Source: Flavobacterium degerlachei (GTDB lineage: Bacteria; Bacteroidota; Bacteroidia; Flavobacteriales; Flavobacteriaceae). From it: a stretch of DNA of 64,000 nucleotides. The notes under the pieces are model-generated. The model did not search any database and had not been told where the DNA came from. It worked only from the letters and a program-made list of their open reading frames with translations. The stretch lies in assembly GCF_900106645.1 (NCBI RefSeq), contig NZ_FNMV01000012.1:83078-147077 (forward strand), written 5' to 3'. Positions 35,642 through 43,547 of this stretch are shown one piece after another (position 1 is the stretch's first letter; each line of letters opens with the position of its first letter). The translations under genes were made by a program, and so were the position numbers.

Positions 35642-36367
35642 ATGAACGATTGTATTGTTATAATTCCTACCTATAACGAAATAGAAAATATCGAAAGCAT
35701 TATCAGGTCGGTGCTTTCTCAACACAAGCCTTTTCATATTCTTATCGTTGATGATAATTCACCGGATCACACTGCAGATAGGGTTAGACTACTGCAAACG
35801 GAATTTGGAGGTCGACTGTTTTTAGAAAACAGAGAGAAAAAATCTGGATTAGGAACCGCTTACGTTCATGGTTTTAAATGGGCATTGAGTAATGGATATG
35901 ACTTTGTTTTTGAGATGGATGCTGATTTTTCTCATAATCCAAATGACTTGGAAAAGCTATATGATGCTTGTCATTTTGGCAATGCTGACTTGGCTATAGG
36001 TTCACGTTATGTTACGGGTGTAAATGTGGTCAATTGGCCATTAAATAGGGTATTGATGTCTTATTTCGCTTCAGTTTATGTGCGACTTATAACGGGTATG
36101 AAAATTCATGATGCCACAGCAGGTTTTATATGTTATAAAAGAGAAGTTTTAGAAAATATTGATCTTAATAAAATAAGATTTGTAGGTTATGCGTTTCAGA
36201 TAGAAATGAAATACAGAACTTTTTGTAAAAAGTTCAATATTGTTGAGGTTCCGATAATTTTTACAGACAGAACAAAAGGAGAATCGAAGATGAGTAACTC
36301 GATAATAGTTGAAGCTGTTTTTGGAGTGATTTCCCTGAGATTAAAAAAATTAGTTAATAGTTTATAA
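35642..36367 (+). CDS. Polyprenol monophosphomannose synthase-like glycosyltransferase (GT2)
   Basis: A 241-residue GT2 enzyme. It has VIIPTYNEIENIESIIRSV at the N-terminus, LIVDDNSPDHTADRV, FEMDADFSHNPNDL (the DxD motif) and GSRYVTGVNVVNWP, all typical of DPM1-type synthases. It probably moves mannose or a related sugar from a nucleotide donor to a polyprenyl phosphate at the inner membrane. It lacks C-terminal membrane segments. TACTTTTG at 35615-35622 could be its -7 box. It is the first gene of an operon with pyrC (10-nt gap). Confidence 0.87.
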   Translation: MNDCIVIIPTYNEIENIESIIRSVLSQHKPFHILIVDDNSPDHTADRVRLLQTEFGGRLFLENREKKSGLGTAYVHGFKWALSNGYDFVFEMDADFSHNPNDLEKLYDACHFGNADLAIGSRYVTGVNVVNWPLNRVLMSYFASVYVRLITGMKIHDATAGFICYKREVLENIDLNKIRFVGYAFQIEMKYRTFCKKFNIVEVPIIFTDRTKGESKMSNSIIVEAVFGVISLRLKKLVNSL

Positions 36368-36377
36368 GAAAAGTACA

Positions 36378-37718
36378 ATGAATAGGGTTTTAATTAAGAA
36401 TGCCAAAATAGTAAATGAAGGTGTGATTTTTGAGGGCGATGTTTTAATTGAAAATGACTTAATTGTTGAAATTTCAGAAAGCATCAGTGCCAAATCATCA
36501 CAATGTATCATAATCGATGCCGAAGGAAACTATTTAATGCCGGGAGCTATTGACGATCAAGTGCATTTTAGAGAACCTGGACTTACTCATAAAGGAGATA
36601 TAGAATCAGAATCTAGAGCGGCAATTGCTGGTGGAATCACGTCTTTTATCGAGCAGCCCAATACAGTGCCAAATGCTGTTACTCAGGTAATTTTAGAAGA
36701 AAAATATCAACTTGCGGCTGAAAAGTCATATGCGAATTATTCGTTTATGTTGGGTGCGACCAATGACAATTTAGAAGAGGTCCTAAAGACCAATCCTAAA
36801 AATGTCGCTGGAATTAAAATATTCTTAGGATCTTCGACCGGAAATATGCTAGTTGATAATGAGGCTACTCTTGAGAAAATATTTTCAAGTACGCCAATGC
36901 TTATAGCAGTACATTGTGAGGACGAAACTACTATTAAAAACAACTTAGAAAAATATAAAGCAGAATTTGGTGACGATGTTCCTGTTACGGTTCATCACCT
37001 TATTCGATCTGAAGAAGCGTGTTATATATCTTCTTCGAAAGCAGTGGCTCTTGCCAAAAAAACGGGGGCACGTTTGCATATTTTTCACCTTTCGACAGCA
37101 AAAGAAATGGATTTGTTTACTAACAAAATCCCATTGGAACAAAAGAAAATCACTGCTGAGGTTTGTGTACATCATTTGTGGTTCACAAACGACGATTATG
37201 CAACTAAGGGAAATCTTATAAAGTGGAATCCAGCTGTGAAAACAGCTAACGACCGAAAAGTGCTTTGGGAAGCTTTGCTGGATGATAGAATTGATGTGAT
37301 TGCCACAGATCACGCTCCTCATACATTAGAAGAAAAAAAGCAATCATACTTAAATGCGCCTTCAGGTGGGCCTTTAGTTCAGCATGCGGTTGTAGCTATG
37401 TTTGAAGCTTTTCACCAAGGTAAGATTAGTGTTGAGAAAATTGTCGAAAAAATGTGTCACAACCCTGCCAAGATTTTCAAAATTGAAAAGCGTGGTTTTA
37501 TCAAAGAAGGCTATTATGCCGATTTAGTGATTGTAAATTCTGGTTTGCCATGGAGTGTAAAAAAAGAAAATATATTCGCGAAATGTGGTTGGTCTCCTTT
37601 TGAAGGATTTACATTTAAATCTAGAATTACACACACTTTTGTAAATGGACAATTAGTCTATAACAATTTTAAAGTTAAAGAAATTCGTGCGGGGAAACGA
37701 ATGTTATTTGATCGATAA
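36378..37718 (+). CDS. pyrC: Dihydroorotase
   Basis: A 446-residue amidohydrolase of class I dihydroorotases, which closes carbamoyl aspartate to dihydroorotate in pyrimidine synthesis. The first metal motif reads DDQVHFREPGLTHKG, with Gln in place of the first His of HxH; I recall this from other Bacteroidota enzymes. The C-terminal Asp motif is ATDHAPHT. Length is typical. It sits between the GT2 gene and a DUF4296 gene with short gaps. The downstream Asn/Gly loop NAPSGGPLVQHAV is also typical. Confidence 0.92.
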   Translation: MNRVLIKNAKIVNEGVIFEGDVLIENDLIVEISESISAKSSQCIIIDAEGNYLMPGAIDDQVHFREPGLTHKGDIESESRAAIAGGITSFIEQPNTVPNAVTQVILEEKYQLAAEKSYANYSFMLGATNDNLEEVLKTNPKNVAGIKIFLGSSTGNMLVDNEATLEKIFSSTPMLIAVHCEDETTIKNNLEKYKAEFGDDVPVTVHHLIRSEEACYISSSKAVALAKKTGARLHIFHLSTAKEMDLFTNKIPLEQKKITAEVCVHHLWFTNDDYATKGNLIKWNPAVKTANDRKVLWEALLDDRIDVIATDHAPHTLEEKKQSYLNAPSGGPLVQHAVVAMFEAFHQGKISVEKIVEKMCHNPAKIFKIEKRGFIKEGYYADLVIVNSGLPWSVKKENIFAKCGWSPFEGFTFKSRITHTFVNGQLVYNNFKVKEIRAGKRMLFDR

Positions 37719-37732
37719 AATCAGACAAGTAG

Positions 37733-38227
37733 ATGAGAAAAATTATATCTTTTTTAGCAATTGTAATTCTGTTTTCAAGCTGTAAGGATGAAGCAGTTGA
37801 GAAACCGGAACGTCTTATTAAAAAAGAAAAAATGGTCGATATCATGTATGATTTGGCCATTTTGGAAGGGATAAAATATCAAAATCCAACGTCGATGGTA
37901 GAGTACGATATCAAACCATCTCAATATATTTATAAAAAATATAAAATCGACAGTCTGCAATTTGCGCAAAGTAATGTCTATTATGCTTCTAATTATGAAG
38001 ATTATAAGGATGTCTTTGATGAAATAATTAAGCGAATCAACGATCAAAAAACGGTCGTGGATTCTTTAGTGAAGATTGAAAATAAGAAAAAAGCCAAGCT
38101 TGACTCTATCAAGCTGAAAAAAGGAATTCCAATAACTAAGGATACATTGTTACCAGTAAAAAAAACGGTAGAAAATTTAAAATTGGCAAAGAGGAACTTA
38201 AAAAAGAGTGACTCATTAATTAAATAA
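37733..38227 (+). CDS. DUF4296 lipoprotein
   Basis: A 164-residue protein with a lipoprotein signal (VILFSSC, lipid Cys17) and the DUF4296 core: KEKMVDIMYDLAILEGI and YIYKKYKIDSLQFAQSNVYYASNYE. The lysine-rich C-terminal tail (KKKAKLDSIKLKKG) is less conserved. Function unknown; it is probably anchored in the envelope. It follows pyrC by 14 nt. It ends 10 bp before the convergent epimerase gene. Confidence 0.82.
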   Translation: MRKIISFLAIVILFSSCKDEAVEKPERLIKKEKMVDIMYDLAILEGIKYQNPTSMVEYDIKPSQYIYKKYKIDSLQFAQSNVYYASNYEDYKDVFDEIIKRINDQKTVVDSLVKIENKKKAKLDSIKLKKGIPITKDTLLPVKKTVENLKLAKRNLKKSDSLIK

Positions 38228-38237
38228 ATGGTTCAGA

Positions 38238-39239
38238 TTATAATCTTGATATTTCTTTAATGTATTGGTGAATATCCCAAAAGTCCGTTTTTAAGGCTGC
38301 TTTTATTTTTTCATTAGAATAAATATTTGTCGAATAGGATGCTTTGGCTGTCGCTTTTGTTAGCTGTCTTTTTCTTCGAAAAACGGTTGCTAAAATCCAA
38401 TCAATTCTCCAACCAATTTGCATTAAAAAAGGCGTTATGTGTATTGTGGGTCTTTTTACTTTTAATGCATCAGCCATTGTATTTAAAAGATCACGAAAAA
38501 CAATGTTTTGGGCAATTAGTGTATATCGCTGATTGCAAATTTCACTCCTTGTGAGTTCAACCGCGATTCTAACCACGTCAATAACCGCAACAAAACCAGT
38601 AACTCCTAAGGTATAAAATGACAGTCCATTTTTCACTTTGTTAAATAGCTGTCCGCTTCCTTGTTCAGGAAAACCAGGACCTATGATTATACCTGGATTA
38701 ACTACTACAACATCCAACCCTTCTTGCTGGCCTCGCCATATTTCCATTTCAGCACCAAACTTTGAAATAGCATAATCGCTATGCGGTTTCTCTGGATTCC
38801 ATTCTGTTTCTTCGGTGATGATAGTTTGGTGTGCGGCTAGGTCGCCAAGTGCTGCTGTAGAACTAATGTAACATAGTTTTTTTACGCCTTTATCGAGACA
38901 AAAATTAACAATATTTGCTGTTCCTTCAATATTTGTTTTACGGAGTAAATCTTCTTCTGTTGGGTCGAATGAAATTATGGCGGCACAATGGTATACAAAA
39001 TCAATTCCCTGAAAAGCATGTTCTAGTGAAGGAATGTCTATAATATCTGCCTGTATCCATTCTATGTTGTCAAATAAGTTATTTTTTTTGTAGCAATTAA
39101 AAAGCGATTTTGTTTTTTCAATGCTTTTGAAATTACGATAAATGGCACGTACTTTCTCGCTTCCCAAGCTTTGGGATTCAATTAAATGAAGTAATAAATG
39201 TGCGCCAACTAAACCTGTTCCACCTGTAACTAAAATCAT
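38238..39239 (-). CDS. NAD-dependent epimerase/dehydratase family protein (extended SDR)
   Basis: A 333-residue Rossmann protein with VTGGTGLVGAHLLLHL at the N-terminus (NAD(P)-binding glycines) and the YAISKFGAE catalytic YxxxK near residue 155. It resembles the 3-beta-HSD/dihydroflavonol-reductase group, in which sterol or sugar-like substrates are reduced. The substrate is unknown. It is convergent with DUF4296 and divergent from tyrS. Confidence 0.85.
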   Translation of the reverse strand: MILVTGGTGLVGAHLLLHLIESQSLGSEKVRAIYRNFKSIEKTKSLFNCYKKNNLFDNIEWIQADIIDIPSLEHAFQGIDFVYHCAAIISFDPTEEDLLRKTNIEGTANIVNFCLDKGVKKLCYISSTAALGDLAAHQTIITEETEWNPEKPHSDYAISKFGAEMEIWRGQQEGLDVVVVNPGIIIGPGFPEQGSGQLFNKVKNGLSFYTLGVTGFVAVIDVVRIAVELTRSEICNQRYTLIAQNIVFRDLLNTMADALKVKRPTIHITPFLMQIGWRIDWILATVFRRKRQLTKATAKASYSTNIYSNEKIKAALKTDFWDIHQYIKEISRL

Positions 39240-39304
39240 TTTGTAAAGATAATTAGATTGTTTGATTTTTAGACCGATTGATTTTCAAATTATGCAATTA
39301 AAAC

Positions 39305-39312
39305 TATCTTTG
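39305..39312 (+). promoter_or_regulatory. Candidate -7 box for tyrS
   Basis: TATCTTTG matches TANNTTTG 20 nt before the tyrS ATG. TTTC lies 18 nt upstream, one base from the -33 TTTG. Confidence 0.45.
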
Positions 39313-39332
39313 TGAAAATTGATTTTTAGACA

Positions 39333-40631
39333 ATGAAAAATATTATTTCCGAATTACAATGGCGCGGACTGGTTCACGACATTATGCCTGGAACCGAAGA
39401 ACAACTTTTAAAAGAAATGACTACAACCTATATAGGATTTGATCCAACTTCAGATTCTTTGCATATTGGGAGTTTGGTGCCTATCATACTTTTAGTTCAT
39501 TTAAAAAATTTCGGTCATAAACCTATTGCATTAGTTGGTGGAGCCACAGGAATGATTGGTGATCCTTCTGGAAAATCAGATGAGAGAAACTTGCTAGATG
39601 AAGCTACATTAAATCATAATGTAGAAGGTATAAAAGGGGTTTTATCTCGCTTTTTAGACTTTAATTCTAAGGAAGTAAATGCTGCAATTCTTGTTAATAA
39701 TTACGACTGGATGAAAAATTTATCCTTCATTAATTTTGCGCGTGATGTGGGTAAACGTATTACCGTGAATTATATGATGGCTAAGGATTCTGTAAAGAAA
39801 AGGTTAGCAGGAGAAGGAGAAGGGATGTCATTTACGGAATTCACCTATCAGTTAATTCAAGGATACGATTTTTATCATTTGTATAAAGAATACAACTGTT
39901 TGTTGCAAATGGGAGGTTCTGATCAATGGGGAAATATCACTACTGGAACTGAATTAGTACGCCGTATGAATGTGGGTGAAGAAGCCAAAGCTTATGCAAT
40001 GACTTGCCCGCTAATCACTAAAGCTGATGGAACAAAATTTGGAAAATCAGAAGGTGGAAATGTTTGGTTGACAGCTGATAAAACTTCGGTTTATAAGTTT
40101 TACCAATTTTGGTTGAATACCACCGATGTTGATGCTGAGAAGTATATTAAGATATTTACATTTTTAGATAAAGATACAATTGAGGCTTTGATTGAAGAAC
40201 ATAAAAGCGCTCCGCACATGAGGGCTTTACAACGTAAATTAGCTGAAGAGTTAACGACTTTTGTTCATTCGAAAGAAGAACTAGAAAAAGCGATTAAAGC
40301 ATCTGCTATTTTATTTGGAAACGCTACCGCTGACGATTTGAAAGAATTAGATGAAGCTACTTTCTTAGAAGTTTTTGATGGTGTTCCTCAAGCTGAAATC
40401 GCAAGAAACGAAATGGAAGCGGGAATTGATATTATCACTGTGTTGAATGAAAAGACAGGATTCTTTAAGTCGAATGGTGAAGCCAGACGTGCTTTAACAG
40501 CAAATTCAATTGCTGTCAATAAAGAAAAGGTGAAAGAAGACTTTGTATTGTCAACGAAAGATTTGATCAACAATCAATTTGTGTTGTTGCAAAGCGGAAA
40601 GAAAAACTATTTTGTGGTAAGGGTTGTTTAA
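39333..40631 (+). CDS. tyrS: Tyrosyl-tRNA synthetase
   Basis: A 432-residue class Ic synthetase. The HIGH-like motif is HIGS in [14 protein letters not shown] (about 36-50). The KMSKS-like loop is KFGKSEGG (about 230-237), with [15 protein letters not shown] for tyrosine binding. A C-terminal S4-like domain begins near residue 360. It charges tRNA-Tyr. Length is typical. Confidence 0.97.
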   Translation: MKNIISELQWRGLVHDIMPGTEEQLLKEMTTTYIGFDPTSDSLHIGSLVPIILLVHLKNFGHKPIALVGGATGMIGDPSGKSDERNLLDEATLNHNVEGIKGVLSRFLDFNSKEVNAAILVNNYDWMKNLSFINFARDVGKRITVNYMMAKDSVKKRLAGEGEGMSFTEFTYQLIQGYDFYHLYKEYNCLLQMGGSDQWGNITTGTELVRRMNVGEEAKAYAMTCPLITKADGTKFGKSEGGNVWLTADKTSVYKFYQFWLNTTDVDAEKYIKIFTFLDKDTIEALIEEHKSAPHMRALQRKLAEELTTFVHSKEELEKAIKASAILFGNATADDLKELDEATFLEVFDGVPQAEIARNEMEAGIDIITVLNEKTGFFKSNGEARRALTANSIAVNKEKVKEDFVLSTKDLINNQFVLLQSGKKNYFVVRVV

Positions 40632-40676
40632 CAGTTTTTTTCGGTTAACCGATTAAACAAATAACCGAATCAACTT

Positions 40677-41657
40677 TTACAAAACCATTAAATTACAACC
40701 TCGAATATCAGAATTATCAAAACGTCCCAATACCTCGAAAGAGTTGTTGGGATTTTTTTTGCCCAAATCCTGAGTGGCAATAAAGGAACAAGAGTTAATA
40801 TTAGCCAAATCGATAACATTCAATCCGCCTGTTTTTCCTTGCGGAATATAGCTTAAAGCATCTTCGGTATCACGAATAAGGATTTGCATCCAAGAAGGGC
40901 ATTCAAATACGCCATTTCCTAAGGAATAAGCTTGAGACAGCAATTCGGTCATTCCGTATTCAGAATGTATCATGGATACTCCAAAACCGTCGCAAAGTTG
41001 TTCGTGTAGTTCTTCACGAATCATTTCTTTACGTTTTCCTTTCATTCCTCCAGTTTCCATGATAATGGTATTCTGTAATTGGAATTGCTGCTTTTCAATC
41101 AAATCTAATAGGGCATAAGTAACCCCAATAAGAATTACATTTTGTCCTGATTCATCTAATTCGATAAGTTTCTTGATTAGTTCGTCATGGTTGTGCAGAT
41201 AAAAACCGCTATCAGAATGGTTTGACAATTTAATTAAATCTTCGACCATGTAAATTAATGAGGAACCTTCCCGTTCCAGATAAGAAGGTAGTAACGCCAG
41301 GACGACATAGTCTTCTATGTTTCCATAAAATTCAGAAAACCCTTTCTGATAACTTTCTTCGTAGATGGAAGTATCAGTTACCAGATGTTTGCTGGTAATC
41401 ATTCCAGTTGTACCGCTGCTAGTAAATGTAGCTTGAATTTCGTTTGTATTAGAAACCACTTGGTGGCTTTTGAAAAACTGAATGGGTAAAAACGGGATTT
41501 GCTGTAGCGATTTTACTTTTTGTACATCTGTTTTTAATAAATCGCAGAACTCTTGATATACCAAGTTATTTTCATATTGAAAACGAAATACTTTTAAGGC
41601 TATTTTTTCAAATTGCTTTTGACCCGAAATGGAAAATATGGTAGTGGATGTAATCAA
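40677..41657 (-). CDS. LuxE-like acyl-protein synthetase/acyltransferase
   Basis: A 326-residue protein resembling LuxE acyl-protein synthetases: FLPIQFFKSHQV near residue 55, the P-loop-like FTSSGTTGMITSKHLV, and HSEYGMTELLSQAYS at about residue 235. These belong to the ANL-type adenylating fold. In flavobacteria such proteins occur outside luminescence clusters and probably activate an acyl or aryl acid. No luxCDAB partners are present. Substrate unknown. Confidence 0.75.
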   Translation of the reverse strand: MITSTTIFSISGQKQFEKIALKVFRFQYENNLVYQEFCDLLKTDVQKVKSLQQIPFLPIQFFKSHQVVSNTNEIQATFTSSGTTGMITSKHLVTDTSIYEESYQKGFSEFYGNIEDYVVLALLPSYLEREGSSLIYMVEDLIKLSNHSDSGFYLHNHDELIKKLIELDESGQNVILIGVTYALLDLIEKQQFQLQNTIIMETGGMKGKRKEMIREELHEQLCDGFGVSMIHSEYGMTELLSQAYSLGNGVFECPSWMQILIRDTEDALSYIPQGKTGGLNVIDLANINSCSFIATQDLGKKNPNNSFEVLGRFDNSDIRGCNLMVL

Positions 41658-41729
41658 GAATTTTTATTGCAAAGGTATAAATTTTAATAATCCTTTTAGT
41701 TTTTTAAACGGACTGTAATTGTAAATAAA

Positions 41730-41755
41730 AAAGCTCCAATTTGACTTGGAGCTTT
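41730..41755 (-). terminator. Terminator downstream of the T9SS mini-protein gene
   Basis: Perfect 10-bp stem (AAAGCTCCAA with TTGGAGCTTT), 6-nt loop, followed on the minus strand by TTTATTTAC. It lies 24 bp beyond the stop at 41779. Confidence 0.75.
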
Positions 41756-41778
41756 AGGTTTATTTTTTGAAGTGATTT

Positions 41779-42117
41779 TTATCTTACAATAAGTTTTCTG
41801 GTAGCAGATGCGTTTGCTTCTGTGATTTTAATAATATAAACACCAGAGTTAAGATTCGAGATGTTTAATTCTCTTGAGCTAAGCAATGTTTGCATTACTT
41901 TTTTTCCTAAAAGATCAAAAATGATAATTTCTTTTTCTGAATCGTTTTTGGTGGAAATATATACCTTGCCATTGCTAACTGGATTAGGGTACAAGCTCAG
42001 TCCTTCAATAACCGAAGTTTCTTGCTGTTTCGGTTGTTGCTTCGTGTCTTGAGCGCTGAGGCTCAGGGAAAAAAAGAAAACCAATAAGATTGTAGTATAA
42101 AAGTAATTTTTTGCCAT
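41779..42117 (-). CDS. Mini-protein: signal peptide plus T9SS type A sorting domain
   Basis: A 112-residue protein. Signal peptide is MAKNYFYTTILLVFFFSLSLSAQ, followed by a short QQ-rich linker (about 12 residues) and the type A C-terminal sorting domain with LYPNPVSNGKVYI, VIFDLLGKKV-like and LNSGVYIIKI, ending KLIVR. No cargo domain separates the two. The start was placed at 42117; the upstream ATG adds a non-signal hydrophobic segment. It is probably exported by the type IX system and attached at the cell surface. It lies beside the surface lipoprotein and TonB receptor genes. Confidence 0.82.
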   Translation of the reverse strand: MAKNYFYTTILLVFFFSLSLSAQDTKQQPKQQETSVIEGLSLYPNPVSNGKVYISTKNDSEKEIIIFDLLGKKVMQTLLSSRELNISNLNSGVYIIKITEANASATRKLIVR

Positions 42118-42169
42118 TAGCTTGATATTGATTAGTAAATATACAAAAAAAATCAAATACTATACCAAA

Positions 42170-42200
42170 AAAAATACCTCCCGAAAAGAGAGGTATTTTT
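42170..42200 (-). terminator. Terminator of the beta-helix lipoprotein gene
   Basis: Perfect 11-bp stem (AAAAATACCTC with GAGGTATTTTT), 9-nt loop, 22 bp beyond the stop at 42222. Confidence 0.8.
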
Positions 42201-42221
42201 ACAATTGTATTTGTACTGTAT

Positions 42222-43340
42222 TTATTTAGTCCAATCAGCCCAAGAAGGTAGAGTTGCACCAGCACCAGCACCAGTTTGATTTGTTACATAAACTGCAGCT
42301 GTATTGTTTGCAGTTACAAAATTTGCACCATTTACTTTGAAATCCCCAGCAGCGATTCTTGCAGTAGCTCCAGTACCTGCATCTAATTTTGCAAAAGTTG
42401 TAATACCATCAACAAATAGGTTTGTGTAAGTTTGTTTTCCACCACCTTCTTTAAAGTTGATTGCTTTTTCAGAAGCTGTAAATTTTGCTGCTGTTCCTTT
42501 TATAATTGATATGTTAGAAATTTTTGCATCGGTCATCGGTAAAGCGATATCGTTTTGTCCGTTGTTTGATCCTTCAACACCACCAAATGAAATACCGTTG
42601 ATGTATACATTTGTTATTGTTCCAATATATCCATCTGCGAAATCTAATGAATCATCGTAAGAGTTGATTAATACAAGGTTGCTTGCATTTACTGCTCCTC
42701 CAAAAAACTCAACTGCATCATCACCACTTTCAAAAGTGTAAATGTTAGATACTTCTGTACCGCTACCTACTCCAAAGAATGAAACTCCATTGTATTCTTT
42801 ACTATCACTAAATTTAGATCCAGTATAAGAAATTTTCAAGTAGTTGATTTTTCCAGATGAATCCGCATTGTTGTTACCTCCGTATAATAACCCACCAACT
42901 TCAGATGTTCCATTATCTCCAGTGTTTACTTTTGCATCACCACAGATAATCAATCCACCCCAGTTTCCTTCAGTAGGAGCAGCTTTACCAGAAGTCATAA
43001 CTACTGGCTTAGCAGCAGTACCGTTTACGAAAATTTTTGCGCCTCTCTCTATTGCTATAAATATTGTCTTAGCTTTTTCTGTATCAGCTGTAGGATCTGA
43101 TTTTATAGTTGTTCCTGCAGGAATAATTAAAGAAGCGCCTGATCGTACAATTAAACCTCCAGTTAATGTGTACGTTTTTGTAGCATCTAAAGTTACCGTC
43201 TCATTGTTTGTAATCTCACCTTTTAAATCATCTACTTTTAAATCAAAAGTGTTAGAAGGAGTTGTTTCTGGGCTATCGCTAGTACAGCTTGTAAATGCAA
43301 TAGTCACTACGGTTAAAATTGCTAAAATTGATTTTTTCAT
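42222..43340 (-). CDS. Surface lipoprotein with beta-helix-like repeat structure
   Basis: A 372-residue protein with a lipoprotein signal peptide (VVTIAFTSC, lipid Cys19). It is rich in short beta-strand/turn repeats with G and N (SGASLIIPAGTTIKS, GNWGGLIICGDAKV, GGVEGSNNGQND, GVSFFGVGSGTEVSN), typical of a right-handed beta-helix. Homologues in Flavobacteriia are often labelled "multidrug transporter", which the sequence does not support. A Pho-box-like array precedes it on the minus strand, so a phosphate-related surface role is inferred. It lies downstream of the TonB receptor across a long palindrome. Confidence 0.8.
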   Translation of the reverse strand: MKKSILAILTVVTIAFTSCTSDSPETTPSNTFDLKVDDLKGEITNNETVTLDATKTYTLTGGLIVRSGASLIIPAGTTIKSDPTADTEKAKTIFIAIERGAKIFVNGTAAKPVVMTSGKAAPTEGNWGGLIICGDAKVNTGDNGTSEVGGLLYGGNNNADSSGKINYLKISYTGSKFSDSKEYNGVSFFGVGSGTEVSNIYTFESGDDAVEFFGGAVNASNLVLINSYDDSLDFADGYIGTITNVYINGISFGGVEGSNNGQNDIALPMTDAKISNISIIKGTAAKFTASEKAINFKEGGGKQTYTNLFVDGITTFAKLDAGTGATARIAAGDFKVNGANFVTANNTAAVYVTNQTGAGAGATLPSWADWTK

Positions 43341-43374
43341 TTGTCTTTAATTTTGTTTATGTTTTTTAACACCA

Positions 43375-43429
43375 CAAAGAAACATCTTTACTATTTTTTT
43401 CACGTTAAGCCATTATTACTTTGGTGTTA
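43375..43429 (-). promoter_or_regulatory. Candidate Pho box and -7 box of the beta-helix lipoprotein gene
   Basis: Read on the minus strand, three heptamers follow at 11-bp steps: TAACACC (43429-43423), TAATAAT (43418-43412), TAACGTG (43407-43401). Eighteen bp later (one period plus the 7-bp gap seen at pstS) comes TTTCTTTG (43382-43375), one base off TANNTTTG. Confidence 0.5.
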
Positions 43430-43457
43430 ATAATTCTTCTAAGGTTTTTAATATAAT

Positions 43458-43475
43458 TAACATTAAATTTACATG
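43458..43475 (+). promoter_or_regulatory. Second Pho-box-like site, plus orientation
   Basis: TAACATT-N4-TTACATG on the plus strand shares 18 identical bp (TTAACATTAAATTTACAT, from 43457) with the site upstream of pstC. No plus-strand gene follows, so it may work with the minus-strand promoter from a reversed position. Confidence 0.45.
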
Positions 43476-43482
43476 TAATATA

Positions 43483-43534
43483 TAACATCAAAAAGAGGTA
43501 GTCGTTCATGAACGACTACCTCTTTTTGATGTTA
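43483..43534. terminator. 52-bp perfect palindrome after the TonB receptor gene
   Basis: The two halves match over 26 bp without mismatch, centred on TTCATGAA, with GAGGTAGTCG as the core of each arm and AAAAA/TTTTT tracts. It starts 14 bp beyond the receptor stop on the minus strand and would act as a strong terminator in either direction. Confidence 0.8.
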
Positions 43535-43547
43535 AATAAAGTTGGTA

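Noticed and set aside
40677..41657. Bioluminescence (lux) locus because of the LuxE-like protein
   Set aside because: No luxA, B, C or D genes are nearby; the protein belongs to a broader adenylating family.
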